DNA from: Bacilli bacterium
GTDB lineage: Bacteria; Bacillota_I; Bacilli_A; RFN20; CAG-826
DNA: 64,000 bases
Assembly (NCBI GenBank): GCA_017447165.1
Contig: JAFSOD010000003.1
Coordinates: 36,801-100,800 of the forward strand
Direction: 5' to 3'
The translations under genes and the position numbers were made by a program. Shown piece by piece: positions 26,939 through 33,731 of the stretch. How positions within the stretch are numbered: the first letter of the stretch is position 1; each line of letters opens with the position of its first letter. Under the pieces are notes generated by a model that saw nothing but the letters and a program-made list of their open reading frames with translations, did no database searches and was not told the origin of the DNA.

Positions 26939-28873
26939 TTACTTCGCCTCCTTTAAGAATGAATCAACGTTAGTAAAATCAACGTTTTCTTCAACCCATT
27001 TTCTTCTTAGTGAGGCATCTTTTCCCATCAAAACGTTAACACGTTTTTCCACTAAGAATGGGTCGTTAATATCTACTTGAATCAAAAGTCTAGTTCTTGG
27101 ATCCATCGTAGTTTCTTTTAATTGAATAGCATCCATTTCACCAAGACCTTTGTATCGGTTAATTTTACATCCACCGCCAACTTTCTTTTTGGCAGCTTCT
27201 AACCCTTGGTCGTCCCAAGCATATTCTTGAACTAACTTTTTACCTTCTTCTTTATATATTCTATATAAAGGTGGAACAGCAATATAAACATGTCCGGCAG
27301 TAATAAGTGTTCTCATATAGTGATAGAAGAACGTTAATAAAAGCGTTTGAATATGTGCACCGTCAGTATCAGCGTCGGTCATAATGATGATTTTGCCGTA
27401 TCTAATATCGTTAATATCGAATGTTTGGCCAAATCCCGCACCAATAGTATTGATGATGGTCGCAATTTCTTCATTATGCACTAATTTATCTAACGCAATT
27501 GAGTCAGTATTAAGTGGTTTACCACGAAGTGGTAAGATTGCTTGATGTAAACGATCTCTACCCTTCTTAGCAGTTCCACCAGCGGAATCACCCTCAACGA
27601 TAAAGAGTTCATTTTTCATGTAGTCTTTAGATTGAGCTGGGGTGAGCTTATCAGAAAGAATGACTTCTTGCTTAGCCTTTTTACTACTACGAGCTTCATC
27701 TTTTGCTTTTCTTGCAGCAATTCGAGCTTGTTGACTATCAACGCACTTCTTAATGATGCGCATTGCGTTTTCTTTATTTTCAGTAAGATAATAAGTAAAC
27801 TTATTATAAATTAAACTAGAGACCACAGGAGCGGCAGCTGGAGTGCCTAATTTTCCTTTTGTTTGGCCTTCGAATTCTAATAATTCTTCTGGAATTTTTA
27901 AAGAAATAATTGCGGTTAAGCCTTCTCTAATATCACTACCTTCAAGTTTCTTTCCTTTGAGTAATCCTTGCGCTTCGGCAAAATCATTAACCGCACGGGT
28001 AATACCAGTTCTGAAGCCAGATTCATGAGTACCACCATCACCAGTTTTGACGTTGTTGACATAAGAATAAATAGTTTCGTTATAGTCTTCGTAACAATAT
28101 TGAAGAGCAATTTCTGTTTCAATTTGTGTTGTTGCGTCAACTTCATTAAATTCGACAACTGGAATAATTTCTTTTTTGTCTTCATTAAGAACATTGACGT
28201 ATTCCACTAAACCATTTTGATAGAAAAATTCTTGTTTCTCGTTAATCCTTTCATCAATAATGATGAAACGGACACCTTTCATTAAGAAAGCTGACTCTCT
28301 TAAGTGGCTAGAAATTGTGTCATATTTGAAATCTACAGTTGAGAAAATAAGTGGATCTGGTTTAAATCTCACTAAGGTTCCGTGTTTGTTGGTTTTGCCG
28401 ATAACTTCAAGCGGAGTTACTAGATGTCCGCCTTTTTCGAATCTTAAATGATTAATTTCACCGTTTTGAAAAACGGTGACATCACACCATTCACTGAGTG
28501 CGTTAGTAACAGAAGCACCAACACCGTGAAGTCCACCAGCACTTTTATAAACTGCGGAATTGAACTTTCCACCAGCGTGTAATTCGGTAAAAACGATCTC
28601 GACACCCGGTCTTCCAGTTTCTTTATTAATACCAACTGGAATACCACGTCCTTCATCTAAAACAGAGCAACTTCCATCCTTGTGTAAAGTCACTGTAATG
28701 TTCTTTCCATAGCCACTTAACGCCTCATCAACAGCATTATCTACTACTTCCCAAACGAGGTGATGAAGACCACTTGCGTTAGAACTACCGATGTACATTG
28801 CCGGTCTTTTTCTAACACCTTCGAGGCCTTGTAAAATCTGAATATCATTAGCGGTATATTGTCTTTCTGGCAT
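26939..28873 (-). CDS. parE: DNA topoisomerase IV subunit B
   Basis: The ATPase subunit of topoisomerase IV. The 644-residue product has YTANDIQILQGLEGVRKRPAMYIGS at the N-terminus, the GHKL ATP-site motifs EVVDNAVDEA (about 41), DEGRGIPVG (about 73) and GGLHGVGASVTNALS (about 112), and a TOPRIM domain with LFIVEGDSAGG (about 423) and DADTDGAHI. Its promoter region overlaps a palindrome shared with divergent plsY. Confidence 0.95.
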   Translation of the reverse strand: MPERQYTANDIQILQGLEGVRKRPAMYIGSSNASGLHHLVWEVVDNAVDEALSGYGKNITVTLHKDGSCSVLDEGRGIPVGINKETGRPGVEIVFTELHAGGKFNSAVYKSAGGLHGVGASVTNALSEWCDVTVFQNGEINHLRFEKGGHLVTPLEVIGKTNKHGTLVRFKPDPLIFSTVDFKYDTISSHLRESAFLMKGVRFIIIDERINEKQEFFYQNGLVEYVNVLNEDKKEIIPVVEFNEVDATTQIETEIALQYCYEDYNETIYSYVNNVKTGDGGTHESGFRTGITRAVNDFAEAQGLLKGKKLEGSDIREGLTAIISLKIPEELLEFEGQTKGKLGTPAAAPVVSSLIYNKFTYYLTENKENAMRIIKKCVDSQQARIAARKAKDEARSSKKAKQEVILSDKLTPAQSKDYMKNELFIVEGDSAGGTAKKGRDRLHQAILPLRGKPLNTDSIALDKLVHNEEIATIINTIGAGFGQTFDINDIRYGKIIIMTDADTDGAHIQTLLLTFFYHYMRTLITAGHVYIAVPPLYRIYKEEGKKLVQEYAWDDQGLEAAKKKVGGGCKINRYKGLGEMDAIQLKETTMDPRTRLLIQVDINDPFLVEKRVNVLMGKDASLRRKWVEENVDFTNVDSFLKEAK

Positions 28874-28891
28874 GCTATATCTCTCTTTTCG

Positions 28892-28908
28892 CCGTTTATT
28901 ATAAACGG
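28892..28908. promoter_or_regulatory. Palindrome at the parE promoter
   Basis: CCGTTTATTATAAACGG is a perfect 8+1+8 inverted repeat. On the minus strand it contains TATAAT, the likely parE -10, so a dimeric repressor bound here would block topoisomerase IV expression. It could also act as an RNA hairpin. Confidence 0.55.
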
Positions 28909-28958
28909 AAAATGTTGCAAAATTAAAGTTATTTAGTAAAATAGAACGAGGGTAAAAA

Positions 28959-29726
28959 ATGGATATTATTTTATATAATATATTGATTGCAATTTTATTA
29001 ATAATTATCGGCTACGTGTTTGGTTCTATACCAAACGGAATATGGATCGGTAAGATATTTTTCCATAAAGATCCACGCGATTTTGGCTCTGGAAATTCAG
29101 GCGGAACTAATGTCGGAAGAGTTTTTGGAAAGAAAATTGGTGTTTTATGCATTGCGTTAGATAGTTTAAAGATTATTGCTCCATTCATTATTGCTTGGGC
29201 TATTTTAACTTTTGTTCTGATGTATAACGGACTCCCATTAGTTCCAAGCGTTTCTGCAAAAATAAATAATTCGGACACATCAGCATATTTAGTGCAATGG
29301 CCAATCTATTATATGGTTATGGTTGGATGTTCATTTGGACACTGCTGGCCAATCTTTGCTGGATTTAAAGGAGGTAAAAATGTTTCCTCCTTTATTGGAT
29401 TTGGATTTATTACTTCCTGGTTATTTGGAGTTATCCCAGCTTGTTTATTCCTAGTAATCCTTAAATGGAAAAAAATGGTGTCGTTAGCAAGCATCTCTAT
29501 TAGTTGGATTGCTTCATTATTAACTTGGATTTGGACCATCCTAATGCTTACTGGTGTTATTAGTTTTTCCTATTCTTGGATTCCAGGATATTACATGATG
29601 TTAGAGTTCGGTTATGTACACTCAATTGTGGTTACATTTGCCGCAACAATTTTAACCTTAAGACATCATGCCAATATCAAGCGAATTAAAGAAGGCACAG
29701 AAAGAAAAATTACTTGGATGAAATAA
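28959..29726 (+). CDS. plsY: Glycerol-3-phosphate acyltransferase PlsY
   Basis: A membrane enzyme that puts an acyl group from acyl-phosphate on glycerol-3-phosphate, the first step of phospholipid synthesis. The 255-residue product has the first motif GSIPNGIWIG (about 22), then GSGNSGGTNVGRVFGKKIG (about 43) and the later GHCWPIFAGFKGGKNVS (about 127). It is longer than the usual 200 residues because of an insertion after about 80. It is divergent from parE. A Shine-Dalgarno-like CGAGGG precedes the ATG. Confidence 0.93.
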   Translation: MDIILYNILIAILLIIIGYVFGSIPNGIWIGKIFFHKDPRDFGSGNSGGTNVGRVFGKKIGVLCIALDSLKIIAPFIIAWAILTFVLMYNGLPLVPSVSAKINNSDTSAYLVQWPIYYMVMVGCSFGHCWPIFAGFKGGKNVSSFIGFGFITSWLFGVIPACLFLVILKWKKMVSLASISISWIASLLTWIWTILMLTGVISFSYSWIPGYYMMLEFGYVHSIVVTFAATILTLRHHANIKRIKEGTERKITWMK

Positions 29727-29729
29727 TCC

Positions 29730-29756
29730 TATAGTAACAAATTAGTACATTTTTAG
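29730..29756 (-). repeat. TACTAATT array, copy 4 (after plsY)
   Basis: Plus strand reads TAGTA (ends 29734), AATTAGTA (29738-29745) and TTAGTA (ends 29756); the unit ends are exactly 11 bases apart. It begins 4 bases after the plsY stop. The following stretch to 29901 contains the inverted repeat TTTGATT/ATCAAATC but no gene. Confidence 0.7.
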
Positions 29757-29901
29757 TATATTTGATATATTGTGAATTAGGTTTTCCACATTGCACTAAA
29801 ATATGGATTTTTATTTGATTGCATCAAATCGTTTTGATTGACTTTAATACCGATTATAAGTAACTTTTATCTCTTCCACGACTTCTGATACATTTCGTAA
29901 T

Positions 29902-29939
29902 AAAAAACGCCGCAAATTCGATTTACGACGTTATTTTTA
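29902..29939. terminator. Bidirectional terminator between plsY and yneF
   Basis: A hairpin built on AACGCCG/CGACGTT with an inner AAAT-TCG-ATTT stem has an A-run on its left and a T-run on its right, so it can serve both convergent genes. Confidence 0.75.
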
Positions 29940-29956
29940 TTAACCTATGTAGTCAA

Positions 29957-30175
29957 TTATTTTTGTTGTCTTCTAACAGCTGCCATTGTGCGTTGAATAT
30001 CAGCTTCGCTTGGCTTTCTACCAACGCTTTGATATAAGGCTCTGATCATTCCTTCATTGATTGGAGGGTTCTTTTCAAGTTGTCTTTTGAAGAACCATCT
30101 AGCAAGGAAGAATCCAGCGATAAGGGCAGCAACTACAGCAGCGACTAATAATCCAATCCATCCACCTGTTGTCAT
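29957..30175 (-). CDS. yneF: UPF0154 membrane protein YneF
   Basis: A 72-residue protein with one N-terminal membrane helix (about 6-28, WIGLLVAAVVAALIAGFFLARWF) and a conserved cytoplasmic tail with NPPINEGMIRALYQSVGRKPSEADI, the UPF0154 signature. Its function is unknown; the family is found across Bacilli and Mollicutes. It follows efp after 13 bases with its own GGAG. Confidence 0.92.
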   Translation of the reverse strand: MTTGGWIGLLVAAVVAALIAGFFLARWFFKRQLEKNPPINEGMIRALYQSVGRKPSEADIQRTMAAVRRQQK

Positions 30176-30188
30176 ATTGTTCTCCTAA

Positions 30189-30746
30189 CTATGCTCTTCC
30201 GTCATATTCACCAGTATCGGTTCTGACTAATACGACTTCGCCTTCTTCGATGAATAATGGAACGCGGACTTTTAGTCCGGTCTCTAATTCGGCATCCTTT
30301 TGTGCTTTGTTAACTGTATCGCCTCTAATAGCTGGTTCACAGTGTGTAATCTTTAAAGCAACTTTAGCAGGTAAGTTGATGCCAAGGACTTCGCCTTCAT
30401 AACTGGTAATTTCAACTGTTTCTTCGCTCTTTAAGAATTGAATCTCCCATTTTAATCTATCTTTAGAGATTTCAATTTGATCATATGTTTCTTGATCCAT
30501 GAAGCAAAGAGCATCACCAGTATCATAAAGATACTGCATTTGTCTTTTTTCTAGTCTGATAGTTTCGATTCCGTATCCACTATTACGGGCCATTTCGGTA
30601 AAGGCGCCTGTACGGAGGTTCTTAACTTTAAGTTTCGCAACCATTTTTCTCATTGCGGTTTTGTTTAACAAGATATCTTGAACTTGATAAATATTACCAT
30701 CTTCAATGAAGTAGTTGCCGGCTCTTAATTCAGTAACGTTAACCAT
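30189..30746 (-). CDS. efp: Elongation factor P
   Basis: EF-P helps ribosomes through polyproline stretches. The 185-residue, three-beta-barrel protein is full length. The loop that normally reads PGKG, with a modified Lys (or Arg in other lineages), reads NKTAMRKM here, so aligning on KVKNLRTG puts Met at the tip position. As I recall, mycoplasma EF-P proteins carry a very similar NKTAMR loop, so this is probably a lineage feature. The C-terminal barrel is regular. The promoter has TATAAT near 30780. Confidence 0.95.
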   Translation of the reverse strand: MVNVTELRAGNYFIEDGNIYQVQDILLNKTAMRKMVAKLKVKNLRTGAFTEMARNSGYGIETIRLEKRQMQYLYDTGDALCFMDQETYDQIEISKDRLKWEIQFLKSEETVEITSYEGEVLGINLPAKVALKITHCEPAIRGDTVNKAQKDAELETGLKVRVPLFIEEGEVVLVRTDTGEYDGRA

Positions 30747-30794
30747 AAATATAAACCTTCTTTCTTTAAATACCGCTGGTATTATACCAAACTA

Positions 30795-31320
30795 TTAATA
30801 TATTAAAAAGTGATTATTTAATAATTCACTTTCTAAAGTTGTGTTAGGTCCGTGGCCAGGATAGATGGTCACATTCTTAGGAAGTTTTTTTATTTTATTA
30901 AGAGATTCTGCTCTCTTATGACGTTCGTTATTTGGCAAATCATCTCTTCCAATTGATTGTCTAAATAATGTGTCTCCAGTGAAAAGCACTTTCTTTTCAG
31001 GAAGATAATAACAGACACTCCCTTTAGTGTGGAACGGAGTGTGAATTACAATTATCTTTTCTTTGAAAAGATTTAATTCTTTGTTATCAGTGACTGTTTT
31101 GATATTAGACTTGATAATTAATGGTTCGCCTAAATGTGTAGAAAGATTTAATTCTTCATCTTTAAGCATTTCTTCGTCTAAATAATGAATATAGATTTCG
31201 ATAGAGTACATTTTTACTAATCTATCCACTCCACGAATGTGATCAATGTGCCCGTGGTTTATAAAATCGCAGTAGGCTTTAATTTGTGTTTATTTATAAA
31301 CTCAATTAATTTATCGTTGC
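30795..31320 (-). pseudogene. Truncated, frameshifted metallo-beta-lactamase-fold hydrolase
   Basis: This remnant is a glyoxalase II-like (YqgX/GloB-type) hydrolase. An open frame from GTG at 31229 gives the C-terminal 144 residues, including GDTLFRQSIGRDDLP and YPGHGPNT. Upstream in the same frame lies the zinc motif HGHIDH, and in another frame LIEFINKHKLKPTAIL (about 31265-31312), which should join it. One base appears deleted between TAIL and THGHIDH. Before that, the first 45-50 codons are missing and the sequence runs straight into phage capsid coding sequence at about 31320. The enzyme is very probably dead. Confidence 0.85.
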
Positions 31321-32427
31321 CTTTGCAGGAAGTTTTAAGACTTCTTCACTGACTTCACCATAAGCAGTGATTTTTGCTTTGGTGATTGTGACGGTTCCGA
31401 ATGTTGGTTCTGCAGAATTTGCATTGCCACCTTCGGCAGTGTAACCGCCAGTTCCGTAAGCGGTTAATAATGGAACTGAGTGAGATTCGCCACCCTTGAA
31501 GTTAACGACATTAACTTTTTCGAGTAATTCAGATACAACTCTGAATCCTGGCTTTTTGATTTGGCCATCTTCATGGCTTGGAAGTAAGATGTGGCTAGAA
31601 CCAACAGTGATCGAACGACCTTCTCTTAATCTAGCAGCTCTTTCTTCGACTTCTTTATTTTCTTCTTGAACTGGAACCAAACCACGTTCAAATACTATGT
31701 CGGAAAGGTCAGCACTATCGAATGCATCCGCGTGAATAATTTCTTTGACATCCCTTCCAGAAAATTGGAATAAGACTGTCTCTGTTTCTAACAACACCGG
31801 ATTTCCTTCAACGATATGGAATCCAGATAAATCGCGGCCTTCGAGTTCTGGCCATTCAGCGATGAGTTCTTTATTCTCTTCTTCAGCTGGCACTTCACTA
31901 CGAACAGTTAGGTTACAGAATCGAACTTCACGTTCCTTTCTGACTTTTACTAATTCATTTGGTTTATTATCAGAGTTGCCGTTTGCATCGATGAATGTTC
32001 CTTGGCCATCTGCTTCTATTTTTCTATGAATGGTCCAATATTCCGCGAATGCTTTAAGAGCCTCGTTGTGAAGTTTTTCTTCATACACTAGAGCTTCTTC
32101 TTTGTTTGCTAGGAAGAATCCGCCGTTGTCTTTGCAGATAATCTTGCTGAATTTAGCGTGGTTTAGGTAATCTACATCTTTATAAAGGTTTGGACAGTTT
32201 GAATAGTTGCATTCCTTCTCATTGAGGTAGTAGTACTCAGGCATTCTTTCACAGATTTCCTTGACGGTGATTTTTCTACCTTCTAAGGTTGCTTCTTTGA
32301 TCATGTTGTAGAGTTCGTAGTGATATCCAACGAGCGGGTAGATTGTTTCAGGATGCTCTTTTCTGAGCTCTTGAAGTTGCTTTTTTGTTAATCTTTTAGA
32401 TTTAAATCTTTTAATTTCTTCTGACAT
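31306..32427 (-). CDS. Chimeric phage ORF: early protein, prohead protease fragment and capsid fragment
   Basis: The 373-residue ORF is built of three parts in one frame. Residues 1-130 resemble a phage early-region protein (a Cys-containing ECNYSNCPNLYKD segment), unnamed. Residues about 150-240 resemble the HK97-type prohead protease (VRFCNLTVRSEV, then VEGNPVLLET and IHADAFDSADLSDIVF). Residues about 285-373 resemble an HK97-fold major capsid protein (VVSELLEKVNVVNF, YTAEGG, EPTFGTVTITKAKITAYGEVSEEVLKLPA), cut off abruptly. It has its own GAAAGGACC Shine-Dalgarno and an operator-like site upstream. It is probably a deletion product; expression is possible. Confidence 0.75.
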   Translation of the reverse strand: MSEEIKRFKSKRLTKKQLQELRKEHPETIYPLVGYHYELYNMIKEATLEGRKITVKEICERMPEYYYLNEKECNYSNCPNLYKDVDYLNHAKFSKIICKDNGGFFLANKEEALVYEEKLHNEALKAFAEYWTIHRKIEADGQGTFIDANGNSDNKPNELVKVRKEREVRFCNLTVRSEVPAEEENKELIAEWPELEGRDLSGFHIVEGNPVLLETETVLFQFSGRDVKEIIHADAFDSADLSDIVFERGLVPVQEENKEVEERAARLREGRSITVGSSHILLPSHEDGQIKKPGFRVVSELLEKVNVVNFKGGESHSVPLLTAYGTGGYTAEGGNANSAEPTFGTVTITKAKITAYGEVSEEVLKLPAKATIN

Positions 32428-32428
32428 A

Positions 32429-32448
32429 TTAGTGGTCCTTTCGTTAGT
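32429..32448 (-). promoter_or_regulatory. 20-base leader repeat, copy 1, with operator-like site
   Basis: TTAGTGGTCCTTTCGTTAGT is identical to 33006-33025. On the minus strand it carries the shared Shine-Dalgarno GAAAGGACC. It runs into GTTAGTATTTCGCTGTC (32443-32459), which matches the repressor operator at 33058 in 14 of 17 positions. Confidence 0.65.
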
Positions 32449-32460
32449 ATTTCGCTGTCG

Positions 32461-32664
32461 CTATTGCTTAAAAAAATTTGCAATGTTTTCGCCAGTCATT
32501 TCTTGACATATGAGAATATGCTCAAGCGTGAAGTTTCTTGCTTCCATTGACTTAATGGCGCAATAACTGTTTTTAGTAAGTCCGAGTTTTTTTGCCATAC
32601 CTTCATTGGATAAGCCCATTTCATTTTGAATTTGAATGACTCTTTCTTTGTTTACTTTCAACAT
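32461..32664 (-). CDS. Small helix-turn-helix protein (Cro-like)
   Basis: The 67-residue protein has one helix-turn-helix (about 8-55): VIQIQNEMGLSNEGMAKKLGLTKNSYCAIKSME. It lies in the early operon divergent from the repressor, the position of Cro in temperate phages. The Shine-Dalgarno AGGAGG overlaps the end of the upstream 19-codon ORF. The XRE-type fold is inferred from the sequence pattern only. Confidence 0.7.
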   Translation of the reverse strand: MLKVNKERVIQIQNEMGLSNEGMAKKLGLTKNSYCAIKSMEARNFTLEHILICQEMTGENIANFFKQ

Positions 32665-32668
32665 TGTT

Positions 32669-32728
32669 CTAACCTCCTATCGTTACGAGTTGACTATAAA
32701 TTTTTAGTTGTTCTTCTATTCCGAGCAT
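32669..32728 (-). CDS. 19-codon minicistron
   Basis: An ATG preceded by AAGGAGG at a good distance starts a 19-residue peptide (MLGIEEQLKIYSQLVTIGG). Its last codons contain the Shine-Dalgarno of the following Cro-like gene. It starts 12 bases after the preceding stop. It may serve translational coupling rather than make a functional peptide. Confidence 0.45.
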   Translation of the reverse strand: MLGIEEQLKIYSQLVTIGG

Positions 32729-32740
32729 ATTAAAACCTCC

Positions 32741-33004
32741 TTATTCATCGATTTTGTTTTGTAAGGATTCGCAGACTTCGGATAGCGTTGTAGCTACATC
32801 TTCAACCGTTGATGCTGCATCATCTAACCATTCTTGTCTTTCTTCCTGAGCGGCTGTGAGTTCTTCCCTTCCTTCGTATGGTTCGATCTCATTGCTTTCG
32901 TTTTCGATGTCACTTTGGAGGTCTTCTAGTTCAAGTTGGAGATTGCTAATTTTTTCAGCAAGTTCTCTCATTCTCTTTTTGAATTGAGTTTTTGAGTATG
33001 TCAT
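32741..33004 (-). CDS. Acidic coiled-coil protein of the prophage early operon
   Basis: The 87-residue protein is unrecognised. It is strongly acidic after a basic N-terminus, with a heptad-like helix (about 8-45, AEKISNLQLELEDLQSDIE) and a second helix (about 60-85). It is the first gene of the leftward early operon, directly after the promoter, with the Shine-Dalgarno GAAAGGACC in the 20-base leader repeat. Confidence 0.65.
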   Translation of the reverse strand: MTYSKTQFKKRMRELAEKISNLQLELEDLQSDIENESNEIEPYEGREELTAAQEERQEWLDDAASTVEDVATTLSEVCESLQNKIDE

Positions 33005-33005
33005 T

Positions 33006-33103
33006 TTAGTGGTCCTTTCGTTAGTGTTTTACTAACTCTTTGACTCAATAATATAACGTTAGTGTTTTACTGTCAACACATATTTTGTTAATAATTTACT
33101 TAC
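33006..33103. promoter_or_regulatory. Prophage divergent control region with three operators
   Basis: The 17-base sites GTTAGTGTTTTACTAAC (33020-33036, inverted repeat), GTTAGTGTTTTACTGTC (33058-33074) and GTTAATAATTTACTTAC (33087-33103) line up with each other. The leftward promoter has TTGACA (plus strand 33071-33076) and TATTAT (33048-33053) with a 17-base spacer, overlapped by the middle site. TATAAT at 33112-33117 serves the repressor. The 20-base leader repeat copy 2 is at 33006-33025. Confidence 0.8.
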
Positions 33104-33139
33104 TTTTTTTGTATAATGTTTTTGAAAGAAGGATTAACT

Positions 33140-33607
33140 ATGAACAACATAAAACGTTTCCGTGAAAAAAGAAATTTATCACAACAAGAACTAGCGGAGC
33201 GTATTGGCACTAATAGGTCTGCTGTTTCTCAATACGAAATTGGTTCAATCAATTTAAGTTATGAAGCTGCTTGTATGATTGGCCATGCTTTATCTGTAGA
33301 TCCTATTATTCTTGCTGGTACTGATGTTCTTAAGAAAGGCTTCCAGGATGAGAACCTCTTTGCATTGATTACTGTTATCTTAGATGCCAAGTTTGATGAA
33401 ATTGTCATTGATGGAAATTCATCTGAAGAAGATTTGATGAGATTCTATCTACTCGCGTATTTATTTGAATATAAATTAAGTAAAGAAGATATGCGCGAGA
33501 TTCTTAATTTCGTTAAGTTCAAAGTCGATCAGAACAAACCATTAAAGAGTTTTTATGGATTAGATAACATTGAATCCGCAATAAATAAAATAAAGGAGAG
33601 TGCTTAA
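33140..33607 (+). CDS. XRE-family repressor (CI-like)
   Basis: The 155-residue protein has an N-terminal XRE helix-turn-helix (about 3-60): RFREKRNLSQQELAERIGTNRSAVSQYEIGSINLSYEAACMIGHAL. A helical, non-peptidase C-terminal part follows, so cleavage-type induction is unlikely. The frame opens at 33116, but the ATG at 33140 has a GAAGGA Shine-Dalgarno, while 33116 overlaps the -10. It is adjacent to three operator-like sites and is probably their ligand. The next ORF starts one base after its stop. Confidence 0.88.
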   Translation: MNNIKRFREKRNLSQQELAERIGTNRSAVSQYEIGSINLSYEAACMIGHALSVDPIILAGTDVLKKGFQDENLFALITVILDAKFDEIVIDGNSSEEDLMRFYLLAYLFEYKLSKEDMREILNFVKFKVDQNKPLKSFYGLDNIESAINKIKESA

Positions 33608-33608
33608 T

Positions 33609-33731
33609 ATGTGGTTGATAATTATGACGGTGATTCTTGTTCCCCTTTTTATTGTTATTCCTTTTGGTATTTCAATGCTTTTCAGAGATAAGAAAAAGAA
33701 CGATAAAGACAGTGAGGACGATAAAAAATGA
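33609..33731 (+). CDS. 40-residue single-span membrane protein
   Basis: The ORF encodes a hydrophobic helix (about 2-25, WLIIMTVILVPLFIVIPFGISML) and a charged tail rich in Lys and Asp. It begins one base after the repressor stop, with GGAGAG upstream, and its TGA overlaps the recombinase ATG (ATGA). Coupling on both sides supports translation. Function is unknown; an immunity or superinfection-exclusion role would be a guess. Confidence 0.6.
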   Translation: MWLIIMTVILVPLFIVIPFGISMLFRDKKKNDKDSEDDKK

